Below the pieces are notes generated by a model. The model was not told where the DNA came from, made no database searches, and was given only the letters and a program-made list of their open reading frames with translations. Position numbers and translations under genes: made by a program. A DNA stretch of 29,253 bases from UBA11136 sp964482135 (GTDB lineage Bacteria; Pseudomonadota; Alphaproteobacteria; UBA11136): assembly GCA_964482135.1 (NCBI GenBank), contig CAYZWF010000028.1, positions 1-29,253 on the forward strand. Direction: 5' to 3'. The stretch's first letter is position 1. Each line of letters starts with the position of its first letter. Positions 21,460 to 29,253 of the stretch are shown piece after piece.

Positions 21460-22311
21460 ATGTCATATGTAAATTCAGATTCCCTGGTCTCCACCCAATG
21501 GCTGGCCGATCATCTGTCCACTCCCGACGTGCTGATCGTGGATGCCGGCTGGTTCCTTCCAAATGAAGAACGGAGCGGACGCGAGGAATATAAAAACGCC
21601 CATATCCCCGGCGCCGTCTTCTTCGATATCGACGGCTTCGCCGACACCGCAAGCGGCCTCCCCCACATGCTTCCCGAACCCGAAGCCTTTTCCTCCATGA
21701 TGGCGCATATGGGAATCGGCGACGGCCATCGCATCATCGTCTATGACCGCCACGGCCTGTTCAGCGCGGCACGGGTGTGGTGGACCCTGCGCGCCTTCGG
21801 CCATGACGAGGTGGCCATTCTCGACGGCGGACTCCCCAAATGGCAGCGCGAGGAACGGCCGCTGTCCAACCTGCCCATTATCCCCAGGGAACGCCCCTTC
21901 ATGGCGCGGCTCAACAACCTCATGGTGCGAGACATCGACCAGGTGCGAAAAAACATAGACACGGCCAAGGCGCAATTGCTGGACGCCCGCGGCGCCGCCC
22001 GTTTCAAGGGCGAGGCCCCGGAACCCAGGGAAGACCTGCGTTCGGGCCATATACCGGGCAGCCTCAACCTGCCCTATACGGAGTTGAGCGATGCCGAGGA
22101 CGGCACCGTACTCGACGCCGGGGCGCTGGCGGCGCTTTTCGATGCGGCGGGAATCAACCGGGTGCGCCCGGTGATCACCACCTGTGGCTCGGGCATTACC
22201 GCCTGTGTGCTGGCCTTCGGCCTGCATTTGCTGGGTCACAAGGACGTGGCCGTTTATGATGGATCATGGGCGGAATGGGGCAGCCGCGACGACACCCCCA
22301 TCGAGACGTGA
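21460..22311 (+). CDS. sseA: 3-mercaptopyruvate sulfurtransferase
   Basis: 283 aa with two rhodanese domains. The N-terminal inactive domain has the GREEYKNAHIPGAVFFDIDGFAD motif. The C-terminal domain has the second HIPGSLNLP and the catalytic loop TTCGSGITACVLAF, with persulfide Cys at 242. The CGSG loop is of the mercaptopyruvate type (thiosulfate rhodaneses have CRKGVTA). It transfers sulfur from 3-mercaptopyruvate to thiol acceptors or cyanide. It lies 29 bp after cysK in an AT-rich spacer with TATAAT at 21445-21450, 9 bases before the ATG, and no Shine-Dalgarno. A separate, nearly leaderless promoter is possible but lacks a good -35. Confidence 0.9.
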   Translation: MSYVNSDSLVSTQWLADHLSTPDVLIVDAGWFLPNEERSGREEYKNAHIPGAVFFDIDGFADTASGLPHMLPEPEAFSSMMAHMGIGDGHRIIVYDRHGLFSAARVWWTLRAFGHDEVAILDGGLPKWQREERPLSNLPIIPRERPFMARLNNLMVRDIDQVRKNIDTAKAQLLDARGAARFKGEAPEPREDLRSGHIPGSLNLPYTELSDAEDGTVLDAGALAALFDAAGINRVRPVITTCGSGITACVLAFGLHLLGHKDVAVYDGSWAEWGSRDDTPIET

Positions 22312-22347
22312 GTAGAGACGCGAGCGGCCCCAAGATGAGGCCATAGG

Positions 22348-23535
22348 ATGAAGAAAGATGGAAAAAAGAAGGGCAAGACCCGGCGCGATACCCGCATCGT
22401 CACCTCGGGCCTCGACCCCCACGGCAATTCCGGCATCATCAACCCCCCCGTCTATCACGTCTCCACCGTCCTTTTCCCCACCGTAAAAGACCTCAAGAAG
22501 GCGGTGGGCGACCCCTTCAACAACACCTATTACGGCCGTTTCGGCACCCCCACCACGGCCGCCTTCGAGCAAGCCGTGGCCGAGATCGAGGGCGGCGAGA
22601 AGGCCATCGCCACCAGTTCCGGACTGGCCGCCATCGCCTGCGCTTTGACCGCTTTCCTCAAAAGCGGCGACCATCTGTTGGTGGCCGATACGGTCTATGA
22701 GCCCACGCGCAAGTTCTGTGACGGCATTCTTAAGGGATTTGGGGTGGAGACGGAATATTACGACCCCCTGATCAGCGACGGCATCGCCGGTCTCATGCGC
22801 GACAATACCCGCGTGGTGTTCATGGAATCGCCGGGCTCGCTCACCTTCGAGGTCCAGGACGTGCCCGCCATCGCCGCCGCGGCGAAGGTCCGGGGCGTGG
22901 TCTCCATGCTCGACAATACCTGGGGCACGCCGCTTTTCTTCCGCCCCTTCGATCATGGTGTGGATATCGCCATCGAGGCCGCCACCAAATATATCGCCGG
23001 CCATGCCGACGCCATGCTCGGCGTCACCATCATGAACGAGGCCCATTTCAAGCGCCTCAAGACCGTCACCGTGGCCCTGGGCAACAGCGCCGGACCCGAC
23101 GATTGTTACCTTGGCCTGCGTGGGCTGCGCACCCTGGCGGTGCGGCTGGCGCGCCACCAGGAGACCGCTCTTACCCTGGCGCGCTGGTTGGCCGAGCAAC
23201 CCCAAGTGGCCCGGGTGCTGCACCCGGCGCTGCCCGGTGACCCCGGCCATGAATTATGGAAGCGCGACTTCACCGGCTCCTGTGGCCTGTTCGGGGTGGA
23301 GCTGCACCCCGTGGCCGGGGAAAAGGTGACCGCCATGCTCGACGGGTTCGAGCTCTTCGGCATGGGCTTCAGCTGGGGCGGGTTCGAGAGCCTGATCCTG
23401 CCCATGGAGCCCAAATACAGCCGCAGCGCCACCACCTGGGAGGGCAAGGGTCCGCTGTTGCGTATTCACGCCGGGCTCGAAGACGCGGGCGACCTCAAGG
23501 CCGATCTCGAAGCGGGGCTGGAAAGACTCGCCTGA
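22348..23535 (+). CDS. metC: Cystathionine beta-lyase
   Basis: 395 aa Cys/Met-metabolism PLP enzyme, converting cystathionine to homocysteine, pyruvate and ammonia. YYGRFGTPTTAAFEQAVAEIEGGEKAIATSSGLAA contains the PLP-phosphate region, DNTWGTPLFFRPFDHGVDIAIEAATKYIAGHAD carries the PLP lysine (K214), and GMGFSWGGFESLILP near the C-terminus is typical of MetC; related gamma-synthases differ there. The gene follows sseA by 36 bp and is convergent with znuB (9 bp between stops). Misassignment to a cystathionine gamma-lyase or gamma-synthase is possible but less likely. Confidence 0.88.
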   Translation: MKKDGKKKGKTRRDTRIVTSGLDPHGNSGIINPPVYHVSTVLFPTVKDLKKAVGDPFNNTYYGRFGTPTTAAFEQAVAEIEGGEKAIATSSGLAAIACALTAFLKSGDHLLVADTVYEPTRKFCDGILKGFGVETEYYDPLISDGIAGLMRDNTRVVFMESPGSLTFEVQDVPAIAAAAKVRGVVSMLDNTWGTPLFFRPFDHGVDIAIEAATKYIAGHADAMLGVTIMNEAHFKRLKTVTVALGNSAGPDDCYLGLRGLRTLAVRLARHQETALTLARWLAEQPQVARVLHPALPGDPGHELWKRDFTGSCGLFGVELHPVAGEKVTAMLDGFELFGMGFSWGGFESLILPMEPKYSRSATTWEGKGPLLRIHAGLEDAGDLKADLEAGLERLA

Positions 23536-23544
23536 CTTCTTAGC

Positions 23545-24366
23545 TTATCTGGCCACTCGGGGCGCGAGGACGGAAAGCCCGAACAGGGCCAGCGCCGCCA
23601 GCACGATACCGGGGCCCGACGGCGTATCGAACACAAAAGACCCCCACAAACCCAGCCCCACCGAAACGCCTCCCAGTACCGTGGCCAGAACCGCCATACT
23701 CACCGGGGTGTGTGCGAAAGGCCGGGCGCAGGCGGCGGGAATAATGAGCAGGGAGACAAGCAGCAACAGGCCCACGACCTTAATGGCCAACGCCACAATA
23801 AAAGCGAGAAGCAACAGGAACACCATCCGCACCCGTTCCACCGCCACCCCTTCCACCCGCGCCAGTTCCGTATGAACGGTAAGCGACAACAGCGGCTTCC
23901 AGATCAGAGCCATGACGCACAGCACCGCCACGACACCGCCATAGATGAGCAGAATATCCTCTTGCGATATGGCCATGATGTCGCCGAAGAGGGTGGCCTC
24001 AAGGTCGAGGTGGTGATCCGTGTGACCACCTTCCATGTGACCACCCTCCATGAAGGTCATCACCACCAGGCCCACGGCCAGGAAGCCGTGGGCGAGGATG
24101 CCCAGAACCGTATCGGTGGAGAGCGTCGGACTGTCCTCAAGAGCGTTGAGAACCAGCGCCATAACCAGCGCCACGGCAAGGATAGCGAACACCGTATGGA
24201 CCTCGAAGAAAAGCCCCAAGGCCACCCCGAGCAGGGCCGAATGGGCCAGCGCCGCCCCGAAATAGGCCATGCGCCGCCATACCACGAAGACCCCCAAAGG
24301 CCCCGCCATCAGAGCCACGCCGAGACCGCCCAGGGCCATCCGCAGGATTAAATCATCCATGATCAT
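23545..24366 (-). CDS. znuB: Zinc ABC importer permease ZnuB
   Basis: 273 aa inner-membrane permease with about eight hydrophobic helices, of the metal-type ABC-3 family (LGGLGVALMAGPLGVFVVWRRMAYFGAALAHSALLGVALG; LLLLVSLLIIPAACARPFAHTP). The start is ATG 24366, with GGAG six bases upstream, overlapping the end of the Zur-ZnuC gene by 14 bases; ATG 24360 is an alternative. An in-frame extension to 24468 lies inside the previous gene and is rejected. A His/Glu-rich loop (EGGHMEGGHTDHHLDLE) may bind zinc. The periplasmic ZnuA is not in this window. Zur control is expected from the upstream operator. Confidence 0.9.
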   Translation of the reverse strand: MIMDDLILRMALGGLGVALMAGPLGVFVVWRRMAYFGAALAHSALLGVALGLFFEVHTVFAILAVALVMALVLNALEDSPTLSTDTVLGILAHGFLAVGLVVMTFMEGGHMEGGHTDHHLDLEATLFGDIMAISQEDILLIYGGVVAVLCVMALIWKPLLSLTVHTELARVEGVAVERVRMVFLLLLAFIVALAIKVVGLLLLVSLLIIPAACARPFAHTPVSMAVLATVLGGVSVGLGLWGSFVFDTPSGPGIVLAALALFGLSVLAPRVAR

Positions 24367-25747
24367 GGGGAACTCCGTCTCCGTCACCGCTTTCTTTCCC
24401 TGAGGGAAGAACGTCACCGTGCATGTCGTGGCTGTGGTCATGGTGATGGGTATAAACCGCCATATCACCGGCCACCTGGGGGCCGAACAGGGCGAGATAT
24501 TCGGGGTGGCGGCTTACCGCCTCGGGATGGCCGCTGCAACAAACATGGTTGTTGAGACAAACCACGCGGTCGGTGGCCGACATCACCACGTGAAGGTCGT
24601 GGGACACCATGAGCACACCACAGCCGTGACTGGCCCGCACCCGTGAAATAAGGCCATAGAGATCGGCCTGACCCACCACGTCCACCCCTTGCGCCGGCTC
24701 GTCGAGAACCAACAGGTCGGGATCGCGCAACAGGGCGCGGGCGAGCAGCACCCGCCGCAACTCACCGCCCGAGAGTCCAGCCATGGGGCGGTCGAGAAGC
24801 TGGGATGCGCCCACCTCACCCAGCACTCGCGCCATGGCGTCACGGGAGGCCGCGCCGCCGAGAGCCAGGAAGTGAGCCACCGGCAGGGGCAATGTGCGGT
24901 CCAGATCCAGGCGCTGCGGCATATAGCCCAGACGCAACTCCGGCGCGCGAAAGACGCTGCCCCGGCTGGGCTGCAGCAGCCCCAGTATCACCCGTACCAG
25001 CGTCGTCTTACCCGCGCCGTTAGGGCCGATAAGAGTGACGATCTCGCCTTCCCGCACCGCCAGGGAAACTCCACCCAAAACCTTGTTGCCGGCGAAATCC
25101 ACCGTTACCCCGTCGGCCTCCACCAACAGCCGCGACGGGGCCTCCCCTGGCACCTCTTCTGACACCTCATCTGGCGTCTCTCCGCTACTTGTAGCGGCAA
25201 CCGGCGACATCTCCTTCCCCGCCTCGTCACCGGAGAGACCGGCCAGACGACAGCGCGGACAAATTCCCGACAGCTCCACCGTACGATCCGACACCGCGAA
25301 GCCCACCTTCGAGGCCCCCTCCTCCACGGCGGCGTCGAGACCGCCGTCCATCAACTCAAAAGCCTGACCACAGGATGTGCAGAGCAGAAAGGGGCCGTGG
25401 GCGCCCCCCCCGCCGGGATGATCGCACCCCACATAGGCGTTCAAGGACTCGATGCGGTGGATGAGGCCCTGGGCCATGAGAAAATCGAGAGCACGGTAGA
25501 CGGTGGGCGCGGCGGCGCGGCGTTTGGTGCGGCGCAGGGATTCCAACAGGGCATAGGCTCCCACCGGCTCGTGGCTGCGCCATATGAGTTCCAGCACATG
25601 GCGGCGGGTCTCGGTGAGGCGCGCGCCGCGCTCCCGGCACAGCTCTTCGGCGCGGGCAAGGGCGGTTTCCACGCAAATCCCGTGATCATGGCCGGTCTGT
25701 GGAAATGCAGGGGGGAAAGTAGGGCGTATAGGGGTGTCGTCACTCAT
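24353..25747 (-). CDS. zur-znuC: Zur-ZnuC fusion: zinc-sensing Fur-family repressor joined to the zinc importer ATPase
   Basis: 464 aa in one uninterrupted frame. Residues about 25-167 are a complete Zur: winged helix (ARLTETRRHVLELIWRSHEP...PTVYRALDFLMAQGLIHRIES), sensor-site candidates C108 and H117, structural zinc Cys pairs C123/C126 and C163/C166. Residues 169-206 are an acidic Ser/Glu/Pro linker. Residues about 207-430 are ZnuC: Walker A GPNGAGKTT (241-249), Q-loop GYMPQ, signature LSGGELRRVLLARALL, Walker B LLVLDEPAQGVD, H-loop VSHD. The C-terminus is His-rich (THHHDHSHDMHGD). In relatives zur and znuC are normally separate adjacent genes. A perfect Zur box abuts the start codon. An internal ATG (25210) after GGGGAAGGAG could also yield a free ZnuC. 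Confidence 0.9.
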   Translation of the reverse strand: MSDDTPIRPTFPPAFPQTGHDHGICVETALARAEELCRERGARLTETRRHVLELIWRSHEPVGAYALLESLRRTKRRAAAPTVYRALDFLMAQGLIHRIESLNAYVGCDHPGGGGAHGPFLLCTSCGQAFELMDGGLDAAVEEGASKVGFAVSDRTVELSGICPRCRLAGLSGDEAGKEMSPVAATSSGETPDEVSEEVPGEAPSRLLVEADGVTVDFAGNKVLGGVSLAVREGEIVTLIGPNGAGKTTLVRVILGLLQPSRGSVFRAPELRLGYMPQRLDLDRTLPLPVAHFLALGGAASRDAMARVLGEVGASQLLDRPMAGLSGGELRRVLLARALLRDPDLLVLDEPAQGVDVVGQADLYGLISRVRASHGCGVLMVSHDLHVVMSATDRVVCLNNHVCCSGHPEAVSRHPEYLALFGPQVAGDMAVYTHHHDHSHDMHGDVLPSGKESGDGDGVPHDHG

Positions 25748-25764
25748 ATGTTATAATATAACAT
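25748..25764. promoter_or_regulatory. Zur operator, perfect 17-bp palindrome
   Basis: ATGTTATAATATAACAT is self-complementary around its centre and matches the proteobacterial Zur box core GTTATAATATAAC. It ends one base before the zur-znuC ATG (25747), leaving no room for a ribosome site. On the - strand it contains TATATT/TATAAC, usable as a -10. Confidence 0.9.
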
Positions 25765-25870
25765 TCTTGTTGTTGTGGTGTTACACTTTTTTAAATCTTT
25801 CTATAATCACATTAAAATTCAATGTCTTATGATGAAAATGAGTTAATCTGATCGGAGTGCTCTAACCCCC

Positions 25871-25990
25871 GCTTGACAGGNNNNNNNNNNNNNNNNNNNN
25901 NNNNNNNNNNNNNNNNNNNNNNNNNNNNNNNNNNNNNNNNNNNNNNNNNNNNNNNNNNNNNNNNNNNNNNNNNNNNNNNNGCTTGACAGG
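25871..25990. other. Assembly gap of 100 N with identical 10-bp edges
   Basis: 25881-25980 are N. GCTTGACAGG occurs immediately before (25871-25880) and immediately after (25981-25990) the gap, so the two contigs probably overlap by these bases and the true gap may be zero. No gene is lost in view: zur-znuC ends its promoter before the gap and hisI starts after it. Confidence 0.95.
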
Positions 25991-26016
25991 GCGGGGGGAA
26001 AGGCCAACATGCGGGC

Positions 26017-26436
26017 ATGAGCGAAGACAACAGCGATACCATTCTCGAGGCCATTACCTTCGACGGCGACGGGCTCATCCCCGCCATCGCCCAACAGGAG
26101 GGCTCCGGCGAAGTGCTGATGATGGCGTGGATGAACGCCGAGGCCGTGCGCGAGACCCTGGCCACGGGCGAGGTCTGTTACTGGTCGCGCTCGCGCGCAT
26201 CCCTGTGGCGCAAGGGTGAAACTTCGGGCCAGACCCAGAAACTGGTGGACATGCGCCTCGACTGCGACGGCGACACCCTGCTGTTGCTGGTGGACCAGAC
26301 AGGCATGGCCTGCCACACCGGACGCCGCAACTGTTTCTTCCGCGCCCTGCGCGACGGCAGGCTGGAAACCATCGCCGAGGTGGAGGTGGACCCCGAAATC
26401 CTCTATGGCGGCAAAGAACCAGGTGGCGAAGAATAA
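26017..26436 (+). CDS. hisI: Phosphoribosyl-AMP cyclohydrolase
   Basis: 139 aa, stand-alone HisI (no fused HisE). It opens the adenine ring of phosphoribosyl-AMP, step 3 of histidine biosynthesis. Motifs VLMMAWMNAEAVRETLATGEVCYWSRSRASLWRKGETSGQ, the metal-binding LDCDGDTLLLLV and GMACHTGRRNCFF (zinc cysteines and histidine) are intact. Length fits. No other his gene is nearby. It is 29 bp upstream of modA on the same strand. Its 5' region lies next to the assembly gap, so the promoter cannot be judged. Confidence 0.93.
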   Translation: MSEDNSDTILEAITFDGDGLIPAIAQQEGSGEVLMMAWMNAEAVRETLATGEVCYWSRSRASLWRKGETSGQTQKLVDMRLDCDGDTLLLLVDQTGMACHTGRRNCFFRALRDGRLETIAEVEVDPEILYGGKEPGGEE

Positions 26437-26465
26437 CCCGCCCTTTTAAATCCACATGGACGGCC

Positions 26466-27326
26466 ATGCTGGGGGCGGTTTTTTTCCTCCTGCTCTGGCC
26501 CTGTGCCACCTTTGCCGCCACAGAGATACAAGAGACAGCAGACGCCGCCGGGCAAGCATCGCCGGAAAGCGACGCCGCAAACGGCGCCCTCACCGTTTTT
26601 GCCGCCGCCAGCCTTACCGTACCGCTGCAGAAAATCGCCGACGCCTATGCCGAAACCGGCGGGGGGCGGGTCGCTCTCACCTTTGCCGCCAGCTCCATCC
26701 TGGCCCGCCAGATCGCCGCCGGCGCGCCGTGCGACCTTTTCATTTCCGCGGACGAGGCATGGATGAACCACCTCCTCAATGAGGGCCTGATCGCGCCCGA
26801 AAACCGCCGCGACCTTCTCGGCAACGCCCTGGCCCTGGTGGCGCCCGCCAATTCCGGGGCTGACTCCGGGGGCCAAGACGCCACCCCTCTCGATCTCAGC
26901 CCGCGCCCCGGCCTCGAAGAAGAGATCATGACGATTCTCGGGGACGGCCGTATCGCCATGGGCGATCCGGCTTATGTGCCGGCGGGCATTTATGGCCGCG
27001 AGGCTTTGATGTCTCTGGGCGTTTGGATGAACCTGAGACACCGCCTGATCCCCGCCGCCAATGACAGGCTGGCCACGGTACTGGTGGAGCGGGGCGAGGC
27101 GCCGCTGGGCATCGTCTACGCCAGCGACGCCCGCACCAGCCGTGCCCTGCGTATTGTCGCCGCCTTCCCTCAATCCACCCATGCCCCCATCATCTACCCC
27201 CTGGGCCTGGTCGCCGACAGCGCGGCGGGGAGGAGTTTCCGGGATTTCCTGTTCTCTGAAAAAGCGGCGGCTATTTTTACGAAGTCCGGATTCCGCACAG
27301 GCGAGTTCCTCTCTGGAAACCAATAA
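26466..27326 (+). CDS. modA: Molybdate ABC importer periplasmic binding protein
   Basis: 286 aa. A signal peptide (MLGAVFFLLLWPCATFA) targets the periplasm. The mature protein shows ModA landmarks: FAAASLTVPLQKIADAY, LTFAASSILARQIAAGAPCDLFISADEAWMNHL, IAMGDPAYVPAGIYGREAL and LGIVYASDA. It binds molybdate or tungstate and delivers it to ModB. Start 26466 was chosen for the signal peptide; no strong Shine-Dalgarno is seen. About 20 residues between the signal and the conserved domain (TEIQETADAAGQASPESDAA) look like a spacer. First of modABC. Confidence 0.92.
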   Translation: MLGAVFFLLLWPCATFAATEIQETADAAGQASPESDAANGALTVFAAASLTVPLQKIADAYAETGGGRVALTFAASSILARQIAAGAPCDLFISADEAWMNHLLNEGLIAPENRRDLLGNALALVAPANSGADSGGQDATPLDLSPRPGLEEEIMTILGDGRIAMGDPAYVPAGIYGREALMSLGVWMNLRHRLIPAANDRLATVLVERGEAPLGIVYASDARTSRALRIVAAFPQSTHAPIIYPLGLVADSAAGRSFRDFLFSEKAAAIFTKSGFRTGEFLSGNQ

Positions 27327-27412
27327 CCGGATGAGCGACACTGTTCCTCCGGGGCGGGAAGGGTCTCCGGTCATTCATCTAACGGGCATTTAAGGGGAAG
27401 ACGCAGCACAAG

Positions 27413-28105
27413 ATGTTTGGTCTGAGCAATATGGAGATCGAGGCCATCCAGTTGAGCCTGCGGGTGGCCCTGTGGGGCGTGGCCTGGAGCCTGCCGGTGG
27501 CGGTGGGTGTGGCCTGGCTGTTGGCGCGTGGCCGTTTTCCGGGGAAAATCCTGCTCGACGGGTTGGTGCACCTGCCGCTGGTGCTGCCGCCGGTGGCGGT
27601 GGGCTATGTGCTGTTGGTCATGTTGGGGCGTCAGGGGGCCATCGGCGCCTGGCTCTTCGACCAGTTCCATATCCAGATCGCCTTCACTTGGCGCGGCGCT
27701 GCCATCGCCGCCGCCGTCATGGCGTTTCCGCTCATGGTGCGGGCAATCCGGCTCTCGCTGGAGGCCGTTGACCGCAAGCTCGAAGCGGCGGCCCGGACCC
27801 TGGGCGCGCGCCCGGCGGATGTGTTTCTTTCCGTCACCCTGCCCCTTATCGCGCCCGGGATCATCACCGGCGTTATTCTCGCCTTCGCCCGCTCGCTGGG
27901 AGAATTCGGGGCCACCATCACCTTCGTTTCCAACATCCCGGGACAGACCCGCACCCTGCCGCTGGCCATCTATACCCTGATCCAGGCCCCCGGCGGCGAG
28001 GAAACGGCCATGCGTCTGGTGCTGATTTCCGTGGTGGTGGCGCTGGCGGCGCTGGCGGTTTCCGAGATTCTCGCCCGCCGCGCGGCGGCCCGGCTTGAAC
28101 CATGA
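27413..28105 (+). CDS. modB: Molybdate ABC importer permease
   Basis: 230 aa inner-membrane permease with about five helices. DGLVHLPLVLPPVAVGYVLLVMLG, the coupling loop KLEAAARTLGARPADVFLSVTLPLIAPG and SLGEFGATITFVSNIPGQTRTLPLAIYTLIQ are diagnostic of ModB. The start has AGGGGAAG upstream. It follows modA by 86 bp and overlaps modC by ATGA. Confidence 0.93.
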   Translation: MFGLSNMEIEAIQLSLRVALWGVAWSLPVAVGVAWLLARGRFPGKILLDGLVHLPLVLPPVAVGYVLLVMLGRQGAIGAWLFDQFHIQIAFTWRGAAIAAAVMAFPLMVRAIRLSLEAVDRKLEAAARTLGARPADVFLSVTLPLIAPGIITGVILAFARSLGEFGATITFVSNIPGQTRTLPLAIYTLIQAPGGEETAMRLVLISVVVALAALAVSEILARRAAARLEP

Positions 28106-29238
28106 CCACGACCCCTCCCCTCCTCGAGATCGACATCAGCCACGCCAATGCCGGGATTTCCCTGGACATTTCCCTCAATATCTCTGGGCAAAGCGCGATT
28201 TCGGGCATTACCGCCCTGTTCGGGCGCTCGGGCGCGGGCAAGACCTCGCTGATCAATCTCATGGCCGGGCTGGCGCGCCCCGACCGCGGGCGCATTGCCC
28301 TGGGAGACCGGGTTCTCTTCGACAGCGAGCGCGGTATCGACCTGCCGCCCGAACAACGGCGCATGGGCTATGTGTTCCAGGAGGGACGACTCTTCCCCCA
28401 TCTCAACGTGCGCGGCAATCTCGAATACGGCATGAAGCGGCGGGCGGGAAACGGCCACGGACTCTCCTTCGACCGCGTTGCCGGGCTGCTCGATCTGGGA
28501 CACCTTCTCGAGCGCCGCCCGGGCGGTCTTTCGGGCGGTGAAAAACAGCGCGTCGCCATTGGCCGCGCCCTGCTTTCCAACCCCGAGCTGTTGCTGCTGG
28601 ACGAACCCCTGGCCTCTCTCGATGCCGGGCGCAAAAACGAGATTCTGCCCTTCCTCGAACGGCTGCGCGACGATCCCGGCATCCCCATGATCTATGTCAG
28701 TCACAATATGGAGGAAATCGTGCGCCTGGCCGATGTGATGGTGCTGATTTCCGAAGGCAGGGTTCTCGCCAGCGGCGATGTGGAGGAGTTGCTGAGCCGT
28801 CTCGACCTGCGCCCGTTGACCGGCCGTTTCGAGGCCGGTTCGGTGATCACCGCTACTCTCGCCGGCCACGATGAAACCTTCGGCCTCAGCCGCCTGGCTT
28901 TTGCCGGCGGGGAATTGCTGGCGCCCAAGGTAGACCTGCCCCTGGGCACCGCCCTGCGGGTGCGTATCCGCGCCCGCGACGTTACCCTGGCGACGCGCAA
29001 ACCGGTGCAAATGGGCGCCCAGAACATCTATCGCGGCACCATCCTCCAGATGGAGCCGGACACCGGTTCCCGCATGGAGGTGCTGCTCGATATCGGTGTG
29101 CCTCTATGGGCGCGGCTCTCGGCCAAATCCGCCCAAGAGCTGAAGCTGGCGGTGGGTATGTCCGCCTATGCCATGGTCAAGAGCGTGGCCATTGACGGCC
29201 ACAGCCTGGGCCGGCGCCGCATCACCGGCGCCGTGTGA
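28102..29238 (+). CDS. modC: Molybdate ABC importer ATPase with C-terminal Mop/TOBE domain
   Basis: 378 aa. Walker A GRSGAGKT, Q-loop YVFQEGRLFPHLNVRGNLEYG, signature LSGGEKQRVAIGRAL, Walker B LLLLDEPLASLD and H-loop VSHNMEEIV are intact. The C-terminal part (about 290-370; VRIRARDVTLATRKP, GTILQMEPD, VGMSAYAMVKSVAIDG) is a molybdate-binding Mop domain that can inhibit transport when the metal is plentiful. The start overlaps the modB stop (ATGA), so translation is coupled. No ModE or ModE box was recognised in the window. Confidence 0.94.
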   Translation: MTTTPPLLEIDISHANAGISLDISLNISGQSAISGITALFGRSGAGKTSLINLMAGLARPDRGRIALGDRVLFDSERGIDLPPEQRRMGYVFQEGRLFPHLNVRGNLEYGMKRRAGNGHGLSFDRVAGLLDLGHLLERRPGGLSGGEKQRVAIGRALLSNPELLLLDEPLASLDAGRKNEILPFLERLRDDPGIPMIYVSHNMEEIVRLADVMVLISEGRVLASGDVEELLSRLDLRPLTGRFEAGSVITATLAGHDETFGLSRLAFAGGELLAPKVDLPLGTALRVRIRARDVTLATRKPVQMGAQNIYRGTILQMEPDTGSRMEVLLDIGVPLWARLSAKSAQELKLAVGMSAYAMVKSVAIDGHSLGRRRITGAV

Positions 29239-29253
29239 TGGTCGACGGGGCCG

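Noticed and set aside
24367..24468. 34-residue N-terminal extension of ZnuB
   Set aside because: It lies inside the preceding gene, and a good ribosome site supports ATG 24366.
27331..27393. 20-codon ORF between modA and modB
   Set aside because: No ribosome site, no recognised leader-peptide pattern, and no evidence beyond an open frame.
29238..29253. ATG overlapping the modC stop (TGATG) that might begin another gene
   Set aside because: Only five codons are in the window, too few to support a gene.

Overview
The window looks like a scaffold (one 100-N gap at 25881-25980) from an alphaproteobacterium, probably Rhodospirillales-like. This rests on generally high GC, short intergenic spaces, an IalB-family protein, a Zur box of the GTTATAATATAAC type and an Rrf2/NsrR regulator. 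No rRNA, tRNA, CRISPR array or transposase was seen.

Layout. 1-3424: glyoxalase II (gloC), a small periplasmic cytochrome c, a cyclic-nucleotide-type K+ channel and an IalB-like secreted protein. 3625-7934: an ArsM-type arsenite methyltransferase with a Cys/Ser tail, a secreted protein-isoaspartate methyltransferase, and a large membrane protein with a spermidine-synthase-like core. 7916-10599: a beta-propeller lipoprotein, an ADP-ribose pyrophosphatase, a FecR-domain protein and a pentapeptide-repeat protein. 10650-15949: a five-gene oligopeptide/nickel-type ABC importer operon whose four junctions all overlap by four bases. 16090-20352: a lower-GC block holding a qNor-like enzyme, a PhyH-family dioxygenase and a divergent nsrR, with copies of one hairpin-forming repeat at both ends. 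20426-23535: cysK, sseA and metC (sulfur amino acids). 23545-25747: znuB and an unusual Zur-ZnuC fusion under a perfect Zur palindrome. 26017-29238: hisI and modABC (molybdate uptake).

The main result is the gene at 17056-19425. It has the fold and length of a quinol-dependent NO reductase, but all four quinol-site residues are replaced, one FeB histidine is Asn, and the second active-site Glu is Gln. This is the pattern known for nitric oxide dismutase (Nod), which converts 2 NO to N2 + O2. It is controlled by an apparent pair of duplicated NsrR operators in a 323-bp divergent region shared with nsrR. A downstream same-strand gene encodes an O2-consuming Fe(II)/2-oxoglutarate-type dioxygenase. 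I read the block as an NO-responsive Nod module, possibly acquired horizontally. No NO-forming nitrite reductase is in view.

The second notable item is the Zur-ZnuC fusion, which joins a zinc-sensing repressor to the ATPase of the importer it would control. Its operator abuts the start codon.
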